Origin: Phorcus lineatus
Lineage: Eukaryota; Mollusca; Gastropoda; Trochida; Trochidae
DNA: 64,000 bases
Assembly (NCBI GenBank): GCA_921293015.1
Contig: OV121089.1
Span: 43,781,220-43,845,219, forward strand
Reading direction: 5' to 3'
Numbering within the stretch: the stretch's first letter is position 1; every line of letters starts with the position of its first letter. Made by a program: the position numbers and the translations under genes. The notes under the pieces were generated by a model, which saw only the letters and a program-made list of their open reading frames with translations, searched no databases and was not told the origin of the DNA. Below, piece by piece: positions 1 through 12,457 of this stretch.

Positions 1-145
1 CCTTGGTCCAACATTTAGCAACTTACTTTTTTTGATCCGCAAATACTCGAACAAATCTTTTGATACATATATATCGAATAAATCAAAACATTATTTGGAG
101 TATTTGCAGATCAAAAATAGTAAGTTGCTAAATGTTGGTCCAAGG
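1..145. mobile_element. Palindromic foldback element / MITE
   Basis: The two ends are inverted copies. The segment opens with CCTTGGTCCAACATTTAGCA and closes with the reverse complement, TGCTAAATGTTGGTCCAAGG. The arms can be followed imperfectly for about 55-60 bases each, leaving an AT-rich centre of about 30 bases. It has no coding capacity. The left end coincides with the window edge, so a target-site duplication cannot be checked and the element could be longer. Confidence 0.7.
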
Positions 146-795
146 ATAACCAAACGCAAACTCATAAACCTAAGTTGTCTTGTGGGTCACGGGTAGGTAA
201 AGGGGAGCAACCCAGTTACTACGTTGAGGCTGCAAATTCTTTTTTGGTGCCTATTTTTAACTGGCGGGCGCACCATGACACTAAAGTTAAAATTAAATTT
301 TTTTACATTTTTGTATCTATCGATGTCTGAAGAATGTGAATTGATGCTGGCACGAGTGATCAAACTTATAGTTTTATCACAAATGAAATCCCAAAATGGG
401 CAAATTGGTCATTTTCTTCAAAATAGCATGGCGTTCTACAGAACTGACATGGTTGTTTTGTTTTGCAAATGGCACCATGGGTATTCACTTTAAAAATATT
501 TTAAAAATATCCTTTTGTAGGAAATTGAATGTAGTTTCATAATTGATGCTGGCACGATGTGTCACATGAACGGTTTAGCATATACATGGCTTCAAAAACA
601 TAGTCCTACAGAAACGATCACCATTTCACGGTTCACTGATTCTAGCGCTTCGCTCACTTTGCCAGCTTTGTATGTCCCTGATTCTTGGACATGACACATA
701 AACAGGGAATACAAAACAGTATACCCCTATATAATTCGAAGGTCTTCCGATTTGGCGCCTTTTAGCGGCGTAGCTGTATATTGTCAATATTTGCG
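146..795. other. Non-coding stretch, probable intron of the rhodanese-like gene
   Basis: I see no convincing exon here. The phrase ATTGATGCTGGCACGA occurs twice, near 340 and near 541, which suggests an old tandem duplication of about 200 bp. If the first exon at 856-1035 is real, this stretch is the beginning of its first intron. Confidence 0.4.
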
Positions 796-855
796 CTATA
801 CAAATGTTTCAATGACGGAATGTATTAATGAATAGATAATTGGTTTGGAACTTAC

Positions 856-1035
856 AAGAAGAATGACGTCAGTGTTCGAGCTTGGTTTTAGCCAGTCTGC
901 CAGTGTGCTCGTATTGATATTTTTGACACCTGAGAATTTTAATTTGATGCTCTTGATGACTACTGACATTCCGAGTCCAACAGCACGAGTGGGATCAGTG
1001 AGGTCAACTGCTGTGTCGTCTGCCGAGTCCGCCAT
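856..1035 (-). CDS. First coding exon of a probable rhodanese-domain protein (partial gene)
   Basis: This 60-residue exon begins at an ATG in strong Kozak context (AAGATGGCG) and ends exactly at a consensus donor, GTAAGT (855-850), in phase 0. The peptide starts MADSADDTAVDLTDPTR and ends with TSTLADWLK followed by DVILL. That arrangement, 'IST..L..WL....DVILLD', is how rhodanese/sulfurtransferase domains begin, with the substrate-binding half still to come. An in-frame upstream ATG at 1047 would add MPSK, but its context is weaker. The catalytic loop is not seen, so the remaining exons should lie to the left of the window. An open frame on the opposite strand (845-1093) is its shadow. The family is assigned from a short N-terminal segment only. 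Confidence 0.5.
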
Positions 1036-1099
1036 CTTGGATGGCACTGGAACACTTCCCGTAGCTGGCGTTGGAAATAAAAGTAAAATCTAAATTAAC

Positions 1100-1490
1100 T
1101 TTTGATATATTTAGAAATGATTAAAGATTATTTAAGAGTGAATTGACTAGTCCTCGTATTACCATTTGAAAGACTAGTACTGACGTGCAAAAGGTGACCT
1201 AAATTGAGGAAAATAGATAAATCGACGTACACTCACTCCGTACGACAACTTATAAAATAATTACGACAGAAGGAAAGACGTTTCATTTGTGTTTCTAGTC
1301 ACTCAATTTCATAACACAAAGTACATAAATTAAATTATTAGTCATCCTGTAAATGGTCGTGATATATGTTGCTTAAATGCATACAAGAAAATAGACTACA
1401 ATACCCAGGTAGTAATTAAGCACCGGACCAGTACTACCAAACGTGAGAATCGAATGCAAAACATGCATTGATTGACATTGAATTGAAATT
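1100..1490. other. Non-coding stretch, possible promoter side of the rhodanese-like exon
   Basis: The stretch is AT-rich and I recognise no exon, repeat or strong TATA box. It lies immediately upstream of the minus-strand exon at 856-1035, so it should contain that gene's 5' UTR and promoter. Confidence 0.3.
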
Positions 1491-1501
1491 ACGTTACTCA
1501 C

Positions 1502-1553
1502 CAATAATTAAAGCACTGCTTAAGAAGAATAACGAACAGCTAAAGCGATACAT
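1502..1553 (-). CDS. Possible orphan signal-peptide exon
   Basis: The exon reads MYRFSCSLFFLSSALII and then one base of the next codon, followed by the strong donor GTGAGT (1501-1496). It has an N-terminal basic residue, a long hydrophobic core and a small residue at the end, which is a typical secreted-protein leader ending in phase 1. The lectin-like gene at 20.7 kb uses the same architecture. No partner exon is recognisable at lower coordinates, and the rhodanese-like exon lies in the way, so this may be chance or a fragment. Confidence 0.2.
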
Positions 1554-1699
1554 TTCTAAATATTCACAAAGACGGCAGACAGCTGCTGTCTGCAAGTATG
1601 GAAGCAGATAAGAATTCTTGATAAGTTTGTAAATGTTTCCAGCCAAAAGGTTGCTGTCTTCGGCTTTAGCTAATGTCACTAATTGGCAACTATTTTATT

Positions 1700-2420
1700 C
1701 ATTACTCGCTATATTTTTCGACTTTTGAAAAGGTTTCAGCTAGCCAAGAACAGATAAAAGCATGTGTTAAAAATGTTGATAATAATCCTACATATTGCGT
1801 TATACTATAAAAAAGGAATATACTCAAATCGAAAACACATCAATGCCCTCTTGTATTAACCAAAACTGTTCTCTTTTCAATTCAGTGAGTTGATAAGCTC
1901 ATCGATCTTCCAAATAATCCAGCCATAAGAAAATGGGATTCCTTAACGCATAAGACGAAAACATGTTACCAATAGCGAGTTCAAACAATGAGAAAGTTAG
2001 AAATAAAAAAAACTCAATTGTCCTTTGTTTATTTAAAGAGTCTGTTAAATAATATACCACATAGGGGTTTTACTTTGGGGTACCGTTTGTCAAGCAACAT
2101 TCAATATTTCCGGTTTGTTTTGACCCTGAAGTTATTTTCACGGTCACACAATTTAAGTTTGAGAAAAGAGACACAAATTTATCGCAATAACTCTTTTCCA
2201 ATTTTTAAAAATTACCTTTATGTATTGATTTGCAGGTGTTGCACATCTGATATCACCAATAATATTTCAAAATGAAATAAGCAGTTATTGCACATCTGAA
2301 ATATCTTATGATTGTTCGCCACACACGCCCAATTTCTCGACTATAATGCATATTTGAAGTTGGTTTCACTTTAATAGAAGAAAGGGAAGTAAAAACACAA
2401 ATCAGAAATGACTTGTAAAA
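1700..2420. other. Intergenic, nothing recognised
   Basis: AT-rich sequence with only short open frames of random composition. No repeat or regulatory site could be supported. Confidence 0.3.
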
Positions 2421-2427
2421 TAATTAA

Positions 2428-2628
2428 TCATCTGTCATCAATTTTATCATCATATAGTTCATGCATGTTCTTACATTGAGCTGTAAAAATATCTGTGTTC
2501 TCGTAACACACTTTTGAACAGTTTTCGTGTTTTTTGAAGAACTCTTTAGCAAAGCCACTACACATCCTTTTGTAAACACATCTGGTCTGTATATGTTCTT
2601 GTAAAGAGCAATCAACCGGAAACAAGGT
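2428..2628 (-). CDS. Possible terminal exon of an unidentified Cys-containing protein
   Basis: Reading on the minus strand, an acceptor TTGTACAG is followed by 66 residues open to a TGA. The peptide starts TLFPVDCSLQEH, has six cysteines (in the contexts VDC, TRC, RMC, ENC, KVC, AQC) and ends in the acidic tail DDKIDDR. Its composition is less AT-driven than the surrounding frames, and the acceptor position fits the open frame. I do not recognise the family, and no upstream exons were identified between 2.6 and 6 kb. It could be a real last exon of a small secreted protein or a chance frame. Confidence 0.25.
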   Translation of the reverse strand, partial: TLFPVDCSLQEHIQTRCVYKRMCSGFAKEFFKKHENCSKVCYENTDIFTAQCKNMHELYDDKIDDR

Positions 2629-2649
2629 CTGTACAATTTTGGCATGCGA

Positions 2650-4180
2650 AATTTTTCTGGTGTAATATTATAGTTACTTTGAAGTTATGTCAGCAGTCAT
2701 AGAAGTATGATATGATTTCAACTCATAATCAATAATCGAACATTAAGATTGCTTGATTAAGATCTTTATTACACCCTTTATATCAACTGGGAGGTGTACG
2801 TTTAGAGAGAGAGGTTTATTTCAGTAAAGGGGCCACAGACCCATTATACATGGCATACAATGTGCACATTTATAGCGCCAATAAAATCATTCACACAATA
2901 GGTAATGTTTACCTAAAAGTGGAAATAGAAATAGCGTTAGAAAGGCTTATAAGCGATTCACGTCCCCGTGTTATAATTTTTACAAAATCAGTGTGTCCAG
3001 AAAATAATGCTTGCATTATTTGAGATGTTAAGAACGGACACGTGTTTGAGAAAGTGAACGTCTTATGATACAGTCGTCTTAACATGCTATTGTCTCACTA
3101 GGACTAAAAGAAAACATAAAAAACATTACACATAAAATGGTTGAAGCTTTGATTGGTGTATGTAGTTTTAAAATCGTGGGAGCATAAATGTCCACCATTT
3201 CAATGTAAGTCAATCTAATACACTATAATACATGCAATCACAAGACTATTTTGTTAAAAAGAATATCATATTTTGTTTTGATTTGGGGTTAAACAAAATG
3301 GGAACTGGTGAAGTTCCTGAAGGTTGAAAGATACCAAGGGTAAACTCAAACCATTTAAAAAGCTATATTTTCAAAGTTTTCTACTTATGGGACACATTAC
3401 TGTTACAAATCGTAATACACAATATTGGGACCGTTTTTTGTCAAGCTATTGAATCAAGACGGTTACGATCCAACAGCCTTTAAAAATCCCCAGTTACCTC
3501 CCTTTGTTTGACCTAAATATTATCGGGTTTCTGAATATAGACAAACTTAACCGTTTTAATGCATAGACATGCTTTCAACATGAACACGAGTTTCGATTGG
3601 TTATACCTCTGACTATGAATAACCAATAAACGACGATTTTAGCCAGTATCAATCCCTGGAATATAACTTACCAATCAAACGAGTATTACCTCGTGAAACG
3701 AGCTCCTGACTCGTGTATCCCGATGTCTAGAGTAACCTGAATAATGGAGGGGATGTCAGCCTAATCCTTGTTTTACCATATTATTGTGGGTTTTTTCCCA
3801 TTTAGGTTTAAATGTTTATTAAAACCGCATTGCTATGTTCTATGAACGTCTAATACTAACTGGCACAAAATTATTTATAATGTCTTACTACTAACACAAC
3901 CTCAATTGAGTACGCTATCTTAAAGTGATACTGAGTAGGCCATGTTTTAAAAATTGTTTATGTCGCTTTATTAGTAAAATGCATAAATTTTATCACTCAA
4001 ATGCTAAAAAATTATGGTATTTACGTATTTTAAATGATTATCGACAAAAGGCAATAAAAATGTAACGAGGTTGAAATTCTACGCTTAAATTGCTTGTATA
4101 CTACTTATGTGATATGCTTACAACTGCAATACAATATTTGTCGTTGAGTCATAAGTTTCCGAAATTACCTTTAAATTAAG
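2650..4180. other. Intergenic, nothing coding
   Basis: No exon recognised on either strand. The sequence is AT-rich with scattered short homopolymers. The part at 3590-3700 contains several short complementary phrases (for example GATTGGTTAT and ATAACCAATA) that may belong to an old inverted-repeat element. Confidence 0.3.
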
Positions 4181-4263
4181 GCATTGGTGCACATTGCTGT
4201 CCGGTTTTCGATCATAAATAACAACTGCCTTTTTCTCACTATACTGATACCTGTAAGTATTAA

Positions 4264-4742
4264 AGAGCCACTCCGTGAGTTGTTGGAGTCATATATGCCA
4301 AACTTAATCAATGATGTCATTTGATCACGATGTATCGACTGTTACCAAAAGACACATTTGAAAGCTTTTTTTTTTTTTTTAACAGTGTCAATATGAACGT
4401 AGAACGTCGCAATCATGATCGAAAACCGGACAGTGGCACGCGTCAAATAGTAAAACGTAATTGTAGAGACCTATCCAAAACTGCTAGGAGGGCAGTTAAG
4501 AGTTGATCATTTTTAATAGGTTATGTAACTAGTATCCATGTTTATTGAACGTAATATCTACACCTCTGTGAATTTAAAAGGCTGTTTTTATATTATCATT
4601 TAAAACCAGTAATTTTCATATATACAATTGTATGTCTTTTGGACATGAAACGTTAAGATGTTTTATTTTTATATCACAACACATGACATTCAGGTTCGTA
4701 TTGAAGGTAAATAATATGTTATGAAAATCACGGAGTGGTTCT
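4264..4742 (+). mobile_element. TTAA-flanked MITE, copy 1
   Basis: The element starts AGAGCCACTCCGTGA and ends with the inverted TCACGGAGTGGTTCT. TTAA lies directly on both sides (4260-4263 and 4743-4746). TTAA duplication is the hallmark of piggyBac-type insertion. A second copy in the opposite orientation is at 34332-34761. Both copies share an internal 37-codon open frame, here starting at 4394 (MNVERR…), ending in TGA. A partial further copy of the family (TGTCCGGTTTTCGATCATAA) lies just outside at about 4198-4220. Confidence 0.75.
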
Positions 4743-4746
4743 TTAA

Positions 4747-7623
4747 GATGGTAATTTTCAGATACAAAAGTAGTTCTTGATATATAATAACACCATTTCA
4801 TGTTAAAAATTTAATGACTTATACACTCAGTTAAGAAACCTTATAAGATCACTTTATTATGGTATATTTAGAATTAATATCGGAAATGAAGGTCATAGTT
4901 GTGAAAATGTTGGTCATTATCTCCTTGAATAGCCCTTTTATATGATAAAAAATATCTTCAGAGAGCTCTCATTAATGATAGGAAAAACAATACCATCTCA
5001 GATACTTCAATCTTTTATTGAGAAATTAAGCATACATAGAGGCTTCAATTTTCATATCAGTTGAGATTTCATCACGGAGATAGGAATACAAATTGAAAAG
5101 CTTTTTTAAATAGTAGTTGGAAAACTAAATCACATATCTAGTAATAAATAAGGAACTGGGAACTGGGAACCGGTTGCTAATTTATTTTGATGATAGACTG
5201 ATATCTAAACTCCTACTACATTTCAACATATCTCTGTGAATGATCAGCTTACCAACTGAGTACAATATGTTTCCTTTACAAAATAAGGAATAAGTATTGG
5301 TTCAAACGTTATTTCCTTCCTTCTTCAACACTGCGTTTTTTTCTAAACGATTCAACAATGTATTACTTCCATAACATTGACAACGGTTTAATCATCAATA
5401 CCGAAGCGTCGCAGCCGTTTAACAAAACAACTGAATACTTCTAACGAATTATACTTTCTATGAATAATAACATTTAGTTTCTACGAATTTTAAAGCCTTT
5501 TTATTTCAAGAGTGCAATATTTCGTTGTATATATAATGAAATCCTTTTCAACAACAAAATGCCCCCAATCAGACACAAACGGAAGAAATATGGTATTCAT
5601 AAACACTAAATCTTTAACTCAAACCGTTCATAGATTCACTGCTTAGAAAATGTCTAATGTATCGATGTATTTATGTATTTAATACAACTCCCCTGACAAC
5701 TCACACGACCATCCACGTAGCAAAGTTGACGGGAGACACGATTCCTCTGTAGGCGTACAGACACGACAGAGAGACAAATCGTGAACAGATCATTCAACTT
5801 AAGGCTGCTAAAAATAAGACCATAGCGTTAGACGAAAGTTCATAATCATTGAACATATAACTTGGACATATACTAGTTAAAGGATCCTTTTCTTCCAAAC
5901 TGCCGAGTTTTAATTGAACAAAACTGAAAATTGGAAAACAAAAGTACGAATGTTCTTTTGGCTTGAAGGAAAACAGAAATGTGTAATCAGGAATAAAATT
6001 AATTTATCAACCATCGAGTTTACAAACCAATAAAGACAATGAAATATACACAAAATAAAAAGGTGCAACTCGCTTAAATTTGTATACGTATCTGTGTGGT
6101 ACAATAACCCTGAATGAACGAATTAATCGGAATAAATACAAGATGGTTATCCGGAATTACTGACACGAGAAAATGGAGGAACTGCACTGAAGAAGTGGAA
6201 AAGCTTAATCATCATTTTCCTTGGACTTCACCATGGTTGATGCATCGCTATCAAACACGTGCTGCCAGGGCTGACCACAAACCTTGTACAATACCAGAAT
6301 TGGAGGGAGTTCCTAGCAATACTTATCTAATCAAACGAAAACATACACTATGCCGAGTGACACTTTATGACTGTCAATCAAAAGCTGCATATACACATAC
6401 ATCATAAGCACCCTTTTTTGGAGTACACACTTAATTATACACCCATTTTAATATATAAGCTGCTGTATCCAGGTTGTCTGAAAGTTGGACTAAACCAAGA
6501 GCTTTATACCATTACTATCTCCCAGTATATTCATATGCTCCGCATCCATAATACTTTTATACATTTGTCTTACTAAGTAAGAGAAATCCTCCGTTATGAA
6601 TACACCGGTACCTCACAGTGACTTGGCCTGACTCAGTAAAGCAGCTTTCATAGTAAAGTCCAAATACTTTACGATGATTGATTTACCTCTATTGACTCTG
6701 TGAGGACGTAACTTTGTATACTAGTAAGTCAATATTCATCTTTAATTTATGTACCGTGAAACGGGTCGGCCCAACAAACGCATTGCCCACAATCATTATC
6801 ATTTACTGTATTGTCCTCATCAGAAAGAACATGTTTTGTTTATCAAATGTGATGTCACATGCTTGTTGTGTATGTCGTGTTGTTACTAAGTGAAAAAAGC
6901 TTCTTGTCTGATTCTTAGAGAAGGAACAACTTGGAAAACGACTGTGCTAATGACTGTTTGTAATCAAATTGTATAAATCATACGTCCTACCATTAGGGTA
7001 AGAACTGACCATTATTTAATTTTAAACTTCCATATGACTTTCGGAAAATCCCGTTCTTTGAGACTTTTTAAGAAGCTCAACCTTGTGACTCGCTGTTCAC
7101 GCAAACATTCATTTAGACTATGAAGGTTTTGTTCATGAATGGCTCTGCTCTTTAGCCCGTCAACATTCCTCATGTTCATGTGTTTTGCTACACAACCGGC
7201 GTCCAGTTGGTCAGTGGTGCTGCTATACTCGCATAATTATTTGTTTTTGGACTTTATTTCATACTGTTAATTAGAATTAAGATTTCAATGCACTTTTAAA
7301 ATTCACTCTCGAATTGTTCAAAAGTTATGATTAATGTTTCTGAACGAATATTTTTGAACGAACGGTGAATGAATTCAACATTCCAATTGAAAAACTTCAT
7401 GTGAATATCAGTTCATATTTTATGCTCATCATTGCTTTTTACCTATATGTTATTACAAACGAGAAAAAAATAATTAATTCACAGTGTTTTCTATTCATAA
7501 TTCGTTACAATTCCTTTTTGTACGTGGTCATAAACACCATAGGCCTATTTACTACCATGATCAATATCACGGTTGCTGGAAAAGAAGTCATCATAAAGGT
7601 AATGTACATACTACAAAGGTTCG
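4747..7623. other. Intergenic, no supported gene
   Basis: I find no exon that I can assign. The longest frames (6114-6407 and 7365-7721 on plus) have random, AT-driven composition. A phrase AACTGGGAACCGGTTGCTAA near 5158-5177 resembles the minisatellite unit at 31.4-31.6 kb, so it may be a solitary unit of that family. Confidence 0.35.
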
Positions 7624-10398
7624 AAAAAGAATATTTTATAAATATTTGCACCAATATATGTATTTGTATATTCAACAACACAATTAGTCTTTTAATCTCT
7701 ATTTCGTTAGAGTTGTATTAATAAAATATATTAAGGCTATTCCGATGAACAATCTATCAACGTATACAGTCGCAAAAAGCGTAAAAACCAAACAAAGCCA
7801 CGCTGTCGTTCACGCATAAAGAGTTGTCGAATGAAATTCAAGTTTTGAAAATATTTATGTATACATAATAGTAAGTAGATATTTCTAACACTATATTTCA
7901 AACACATAACTACAACTCTCACCTCTCAATTTACAGTCTTAATCATATGTAAAATATCGATTAAAATATCTGATCACAAATTTTTAAGTTCAAATTTTTC
8001 AGGCGTGAACAGTTTCTCCGTTTACAGTCATCTTGACCTGTCTCTCTCGCCAGCGCTACATTATCTTCTCATTGTCCCAATCCACAAAGCAGAAAAACAA
8101 ATGTCACATATAATGGTACAACTGTAGATCGTTACTTGTATAAAAATCATCAATTCAAAGGAAAGAAACTGTTTTGCGTTTACAAAAGATATTTCATTGT
8201 TTACATTTTGATATTTAGTGTCCCATTTATCTTAATTAGGTTTTCATCTATTTAGATGTGACTCGTGCGAAACTAAAACAAAGTTACAAAGCACTATCCA
8301 GATGTTATTTGAATATTCAACTCTTTCTTTTGTAAACATGATATGTTTGTACATGCACTCGGTTACTTAACAAATGTTGTCAGTGAATAATATGATATGT
8401 TTACCATTAACATACGGCAGTCAGACAAAAACTGCCTGAAAAACTATGTAAGGTTGACGTATAATGTTGATGCTTAATATCGGTCACGAACTATAATGAA
8501 CTGCATTGCTCGTACGATTTTGAGTTGTATATTAACTTAAGTAATTTAGACCTGTTGAACCTAAACAGGACGAGTCCTCAATATACAACCTTCAAATTCG
8601 ATTATTAATGTGGATCTCATATCGATCTCGATGTAATTGTTCAGTCATGCGTTTACAAGGATGCATAAAACGGTATAAAAAAAGTATGGATATTTGTGTT
8701 TGCGCCATTCCATACATGCCATGCTCCAATGCATGCTCATGGCGCTACATAAGTAAGAAATGAAATATGAATGATTATACAAAATATATTCCACAGTAAA
8801 ACATATTTACTAGACTAACATATAGTCCCTAAAAAAAAGATTTCACTAAAATGTAATTTGTAATTTTTGTAATTAAATAATACAAATAGGAGTTACTTGT
8901 AACTTGATAAATTATCATTGCTTAATTTCACGCCTTTGGCTGAGGCAACTAGACTTGCCAACATTTTCTAGACTTAAGAAGGCTCCTTTAATATTTTGCC
9001 ATAAGGTCTGGATGACAGACTTCATGTTTACTTGTGTCTTGTCTAGTTTGAAACAACATTTGTTTAACATCTTCTTGGCAAAACAAGGCTAAGTAAGTCT
9101 ATATAAGTGATTATTGATAGATTCCTAAAGTCTCTTGGAACAACATTAGAAACCTATAACTTGAACATAATCTAATTAAACTGAACTATTCTAAACAACT
9201 CGTATAAATACACGATCAAAAGAAACGACACAAGTTAAAATGAAAATCACCCTTGGGTGTTTAAGAATCCTTTCAATTTGTTATACAATAATTACAAAAG
9301 CCAACTAAATTAAGCTTTGATCTTCTGCATTTTTGTTATCATCGCTTTGATATAGTCTTAACCAGGCAAGACAGGATAGTGAAATAAAGCTTATGTGGCG
9401 TGAATGATGACGTCGCACATAAATGAGGGAAAACAAATAAATTTCTGAGATGACACATTTTGTTGAACACATGGTGTGCGTTGATAAAGGAAATAACTTT
9501 CTTGAGCCAGCAACCTTGAAGACTGGGCGAGGGGGCGCCCCATTGTCAGACACTTAATTTAACAGATTTACAAAGGCTGTTGCCCATCAAGAAAATGGAA
9601 TCTTCCAACAAATACCCCACTTGTTATACAGCAGGGTCAAAAATGACAGAAATGGATCCTTCCTTGAGTTGACCCCAACTCATACCCCACTTTTTGTTGC
9701 CACTTGGCAAGAAAGATTGTAAAATGACAAAAAGATGATTGTACCAAAGTGAAAATATTTTGACACAACTCGCTGATTAAAATTATGTCAAAGGCAAACG
9801 GTACGGCTCGCGTAACGGAGCCTGGTGAGATCTGCACACGTAATCTAATGGAGCATTTAAGACTTCCTTTTAATGAGAATTGTCGATATATGTATAGACA
9901 TATTCATAAATTGTTTGTATTTTCCATATACATGTTACAATGTTGACCATATATAATTTTATCTTATGTTGTTCCTGTATCAATATGTTTTTCCATCTGA
10001 TATAGCTATAATCGAAGGACCTTAGAAGATTGGTTCAGTCAGAAACATCCTACATGTATGGTTCCTCTTTCTTGTTTTATATTGATAATTTACAATAAAA
10101 TGTTTCTCAGGTATGAATATTTTATATATACTTTCTTCAAGGATCTTGTTCTTTTTAAGGTTTGCGATATCGTACCATTTATATAAATGCAACATATCTA
10201 TTATAAATCGATACTAAGATATCGCGTTGCACGAGTCTACTAAATTACTAAACTACATGTAGAGTTTTGCTGAAGGTAACTTTTCATTAATATTTTACTT
10301 GTATCAAGTGCAATAATATATAGTTTATCGTATCTACTATGATGATTGTCTTAAATGATACATTTATTTTTCCACTATGGTCACTTCATGTCACGCCA

Positions 10399-10430
10399 TG
10401 GCCGAGGTGAATTGTGATACCCCTCGGCCA
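10399..10430. promoter_or_regulatory. GC-rich hairpin upstream of exon 1 (copy 1; repeated in copies 2 and 3)
   Basis: The perfect 9-base arms TGGCCGAGG and CCTCGGCCA enclose a 14-base loop. A second short stem, GCCCC to GGGGC, follows at about 10475-10498. Both lie about 400 bases upstream of the signal-peptide exon and are conserved at 15356-15387 and 20327-20358. They stand out from the AT-rich background. Any regulatory role is conjecture. Confidence 0.3.
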
Positions 10431-10823
10431 CACATTTAGTTGATGTATTCATTATGTTTACAGAATAAACTCAACGCCCCAGTCTATTCTATCAGGGGCC
10501 AAGAGGCGCATGATATGCCACATAATCAGGAATAACTTATATGTATTTAACAATTATCTGGTTTCATGTCATTATTAATTTTCATATCATAGTGAGTATA
10601 TTTATGATTAGTAAGTGTATACCATGATCTATTTAATACTCGTAGTTTTGAATCTACAAGAAACCTGGCGTGTCACATCACTGAAGGAGCTCATCTTTGT
10701 CGATCTTATTTCTCAATTATTCATGAGTCTTTTTACGATTCAAGTAAACATCTGTTCATCAATTAATCATCTGTGTAACTGTGTATTAAAGACAGTTTGT
10801 GCGGTGACTAAGTAAATTACAAG

Positions 10824-10902
10824 ATGCGACTGACATGGAGAGAGGTGCATTTTGGCATCGTACTGATTTTCTACTGCTTCTTCACACCTTGTACGAGAAC
10901 AG
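10824..10902 (+). CDS. Signal-peptide first exon, tandem copy 1
   Basis: The exon opens with ATG and encodes 26 residues beginning MRLTWREVHFGIVLIFYC and ending PCTRT, plus one base. The strong donor GTAAGT follows, so the exon is in phase 1. It has a basic start, a hydrophobic core and a polar end, which is the pattern of a cleavable secretory leader. The sequence is identical in all three array copies. Copy 3 (20752-20830) is nearest to the body exons that begin at 24224. This copy is intact and could splice to the same body as an alternative first exon, with a ~13.3 kb intron. Confidence 0.6.
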
Positions 10903-11304
10903 GTAAGTTAATTATATTACTTACATTCGAAGATAAATATCAACTTTAAATTTGATACCATCCTAAAATCATGTTTATACTTTGGTTATACCTCTGATAA
11001 TTTATTTCAAATGAAAAAGGAAGTGATCGCAATTAATTTTAGCCGTGTAGTCAATTGCAAGATATAATGACTTTCATCACATCATAAATGTTTTTTTGCC
11101 GTTAAATAGGTAAAGTCGTCGTTTCGACCAACTTTCATCCTGTTTCATTTGTTATGGAAGCCAACTACAACCACAATGCAACCACATGAGATTTTATACT
11201 CGATGTACTTATAGACTTGGGAGATACTTTTACTAATAAGAAGGATTTCTCAGTTATTCGGGGTACAAATGCTTAGCAAACATTATGTGTCGATCATTCA
11301 AAAA

Positions 11305-11868
11305 GATTAATCTTTGACCAATCTCATTGAAATCAGTTCGAAACTTGTCCCTTGTACCTTGCTGCGGTTCTTGATGTGACCACGGCTCTTATTTTCAGAC
11401 GGCCGTGACTGCCAGATTTCGTCAGCCAATGAGCATCGTGGCTGAAAGACAATAGCAACTTTTGAATTGAAATTAAAAAAATCTCATTTAACCTAAGTAT
11501 CTCGGGATTCGAGCTATTTCTGACCCTAGAAAAGCCGAGCTGTTATGAAAGCAAAATGATTGTGCGTTTGTATACTATCATGACGAATACACTCACATTT
11601 GGTCGGAAACCTAAATGCAACAATAATTCTGTTCATTTTTAGGTTATCTATCAAAATATTTGACAAAACATTTTTCAAAGCGTCCCCTTACATTCAACTT
11701 TCCGCAATCTTTGCTGATCAGACAAAAACGAAATGTATGTTAGAATAATTGAAGGTGAAAGGTCACAGTCAAGGCCGTCTGACAAATCAATTCAAGAACC
11801 GTAGCGAGGTAGGAGGGCAAGTTTCGATCTGATTTAAATGAGACTGATTTTTTAAAACAATATTCTTT
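11305..11868. repeat. Foldback (inverted) repeat inside the tandem unit, copy 1
   Basis: The arm at about 11305-11415 (CAGTTCGAAACTTGTCCC, then GGTTCTTGA and CAGACGGCCGTGACTG) recurs inverted at about 11745-11868 (GGGCAAGTTTCGATCTGATT in reverse sense). The arms are about 110 bases and imperfect, and enclose about 330 bases. The same element recurs at about 16280-16845 and 21255-21810. It looks like an old foldback transposon carried along by the triplication. Confidence 0.55.
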
Positions 11869-12457
11869 AACCTGTACCAACATACTATGTGGTTCATTAA
11901 GTACTTTTCATTAATAACACATTTGGCTTGTGTATCAGTTTACAAACATTGATATTATTTTATTGTTTAGTGGAAGAATTTCCTCTCTTTGAACGTTTTA
12001 ACAGTGTTAATAAGTGTCATTTTTACTAAATGCATTTTCAGGTAATAGATTTACCGAGGATTTTAATTCCAATCAAACTGCAAACCTATTTAATTATCAG
12101 ATTGATTTTATTAGGTTATAGTCCAGCTTGTGGTTTGAGTCGCACAATCTGAATTAATCAAGCTTTTTGTTTCGTTATTTTGTTTTGAGAAGAATTTAAA
12201 CTACAAGGCAAAAGAAAGGTTTCACTCATTTTTAAAGACTATAAAATGAAAATAACGCAGATATGAGAGTTCAGACGATTGCTTTATAAATAGATACATG
12301 TGTCCAATATTCTCTTTAAAGAACATTCCAATGTCGGCATTTAAGTTGCCCCAATACATAAGGAAAGAGAAAGGGGTGCGATATTTTTTTAAAATGTGGA
12401 GTTAAAATACAAGTACACAGAAACCTTCAGTAGTCACAGAAATCACGGAGTCTGTCA

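Noticed and set aside
845-1093. Plus-strand open frame over the rhodanese-like exon
   Set aside because: It is the antisense shadow of 856-1035. The minus frame has the Kozak ATG, the family-like sequence and the splice donor.
6114-6407. 97-codon plus-strand frame
   Set aside because: Random composition, no splice signals that fit, no recognisable motif.
7365-7721. 118-codon hydrophobic frame at the array's left border
   Set aside because: AT-driven Ile/Asn/Tyr-rich translation, and it runs across the repeat boundary.
9305-9837. Minus-strand frames repeated in all three units (also 14262-14794 and 19233-19765)
   Set aside because: They recur only because the DNA is triplicated. There is no family resemblance, no splice context, and substitutions are too few to test selection.
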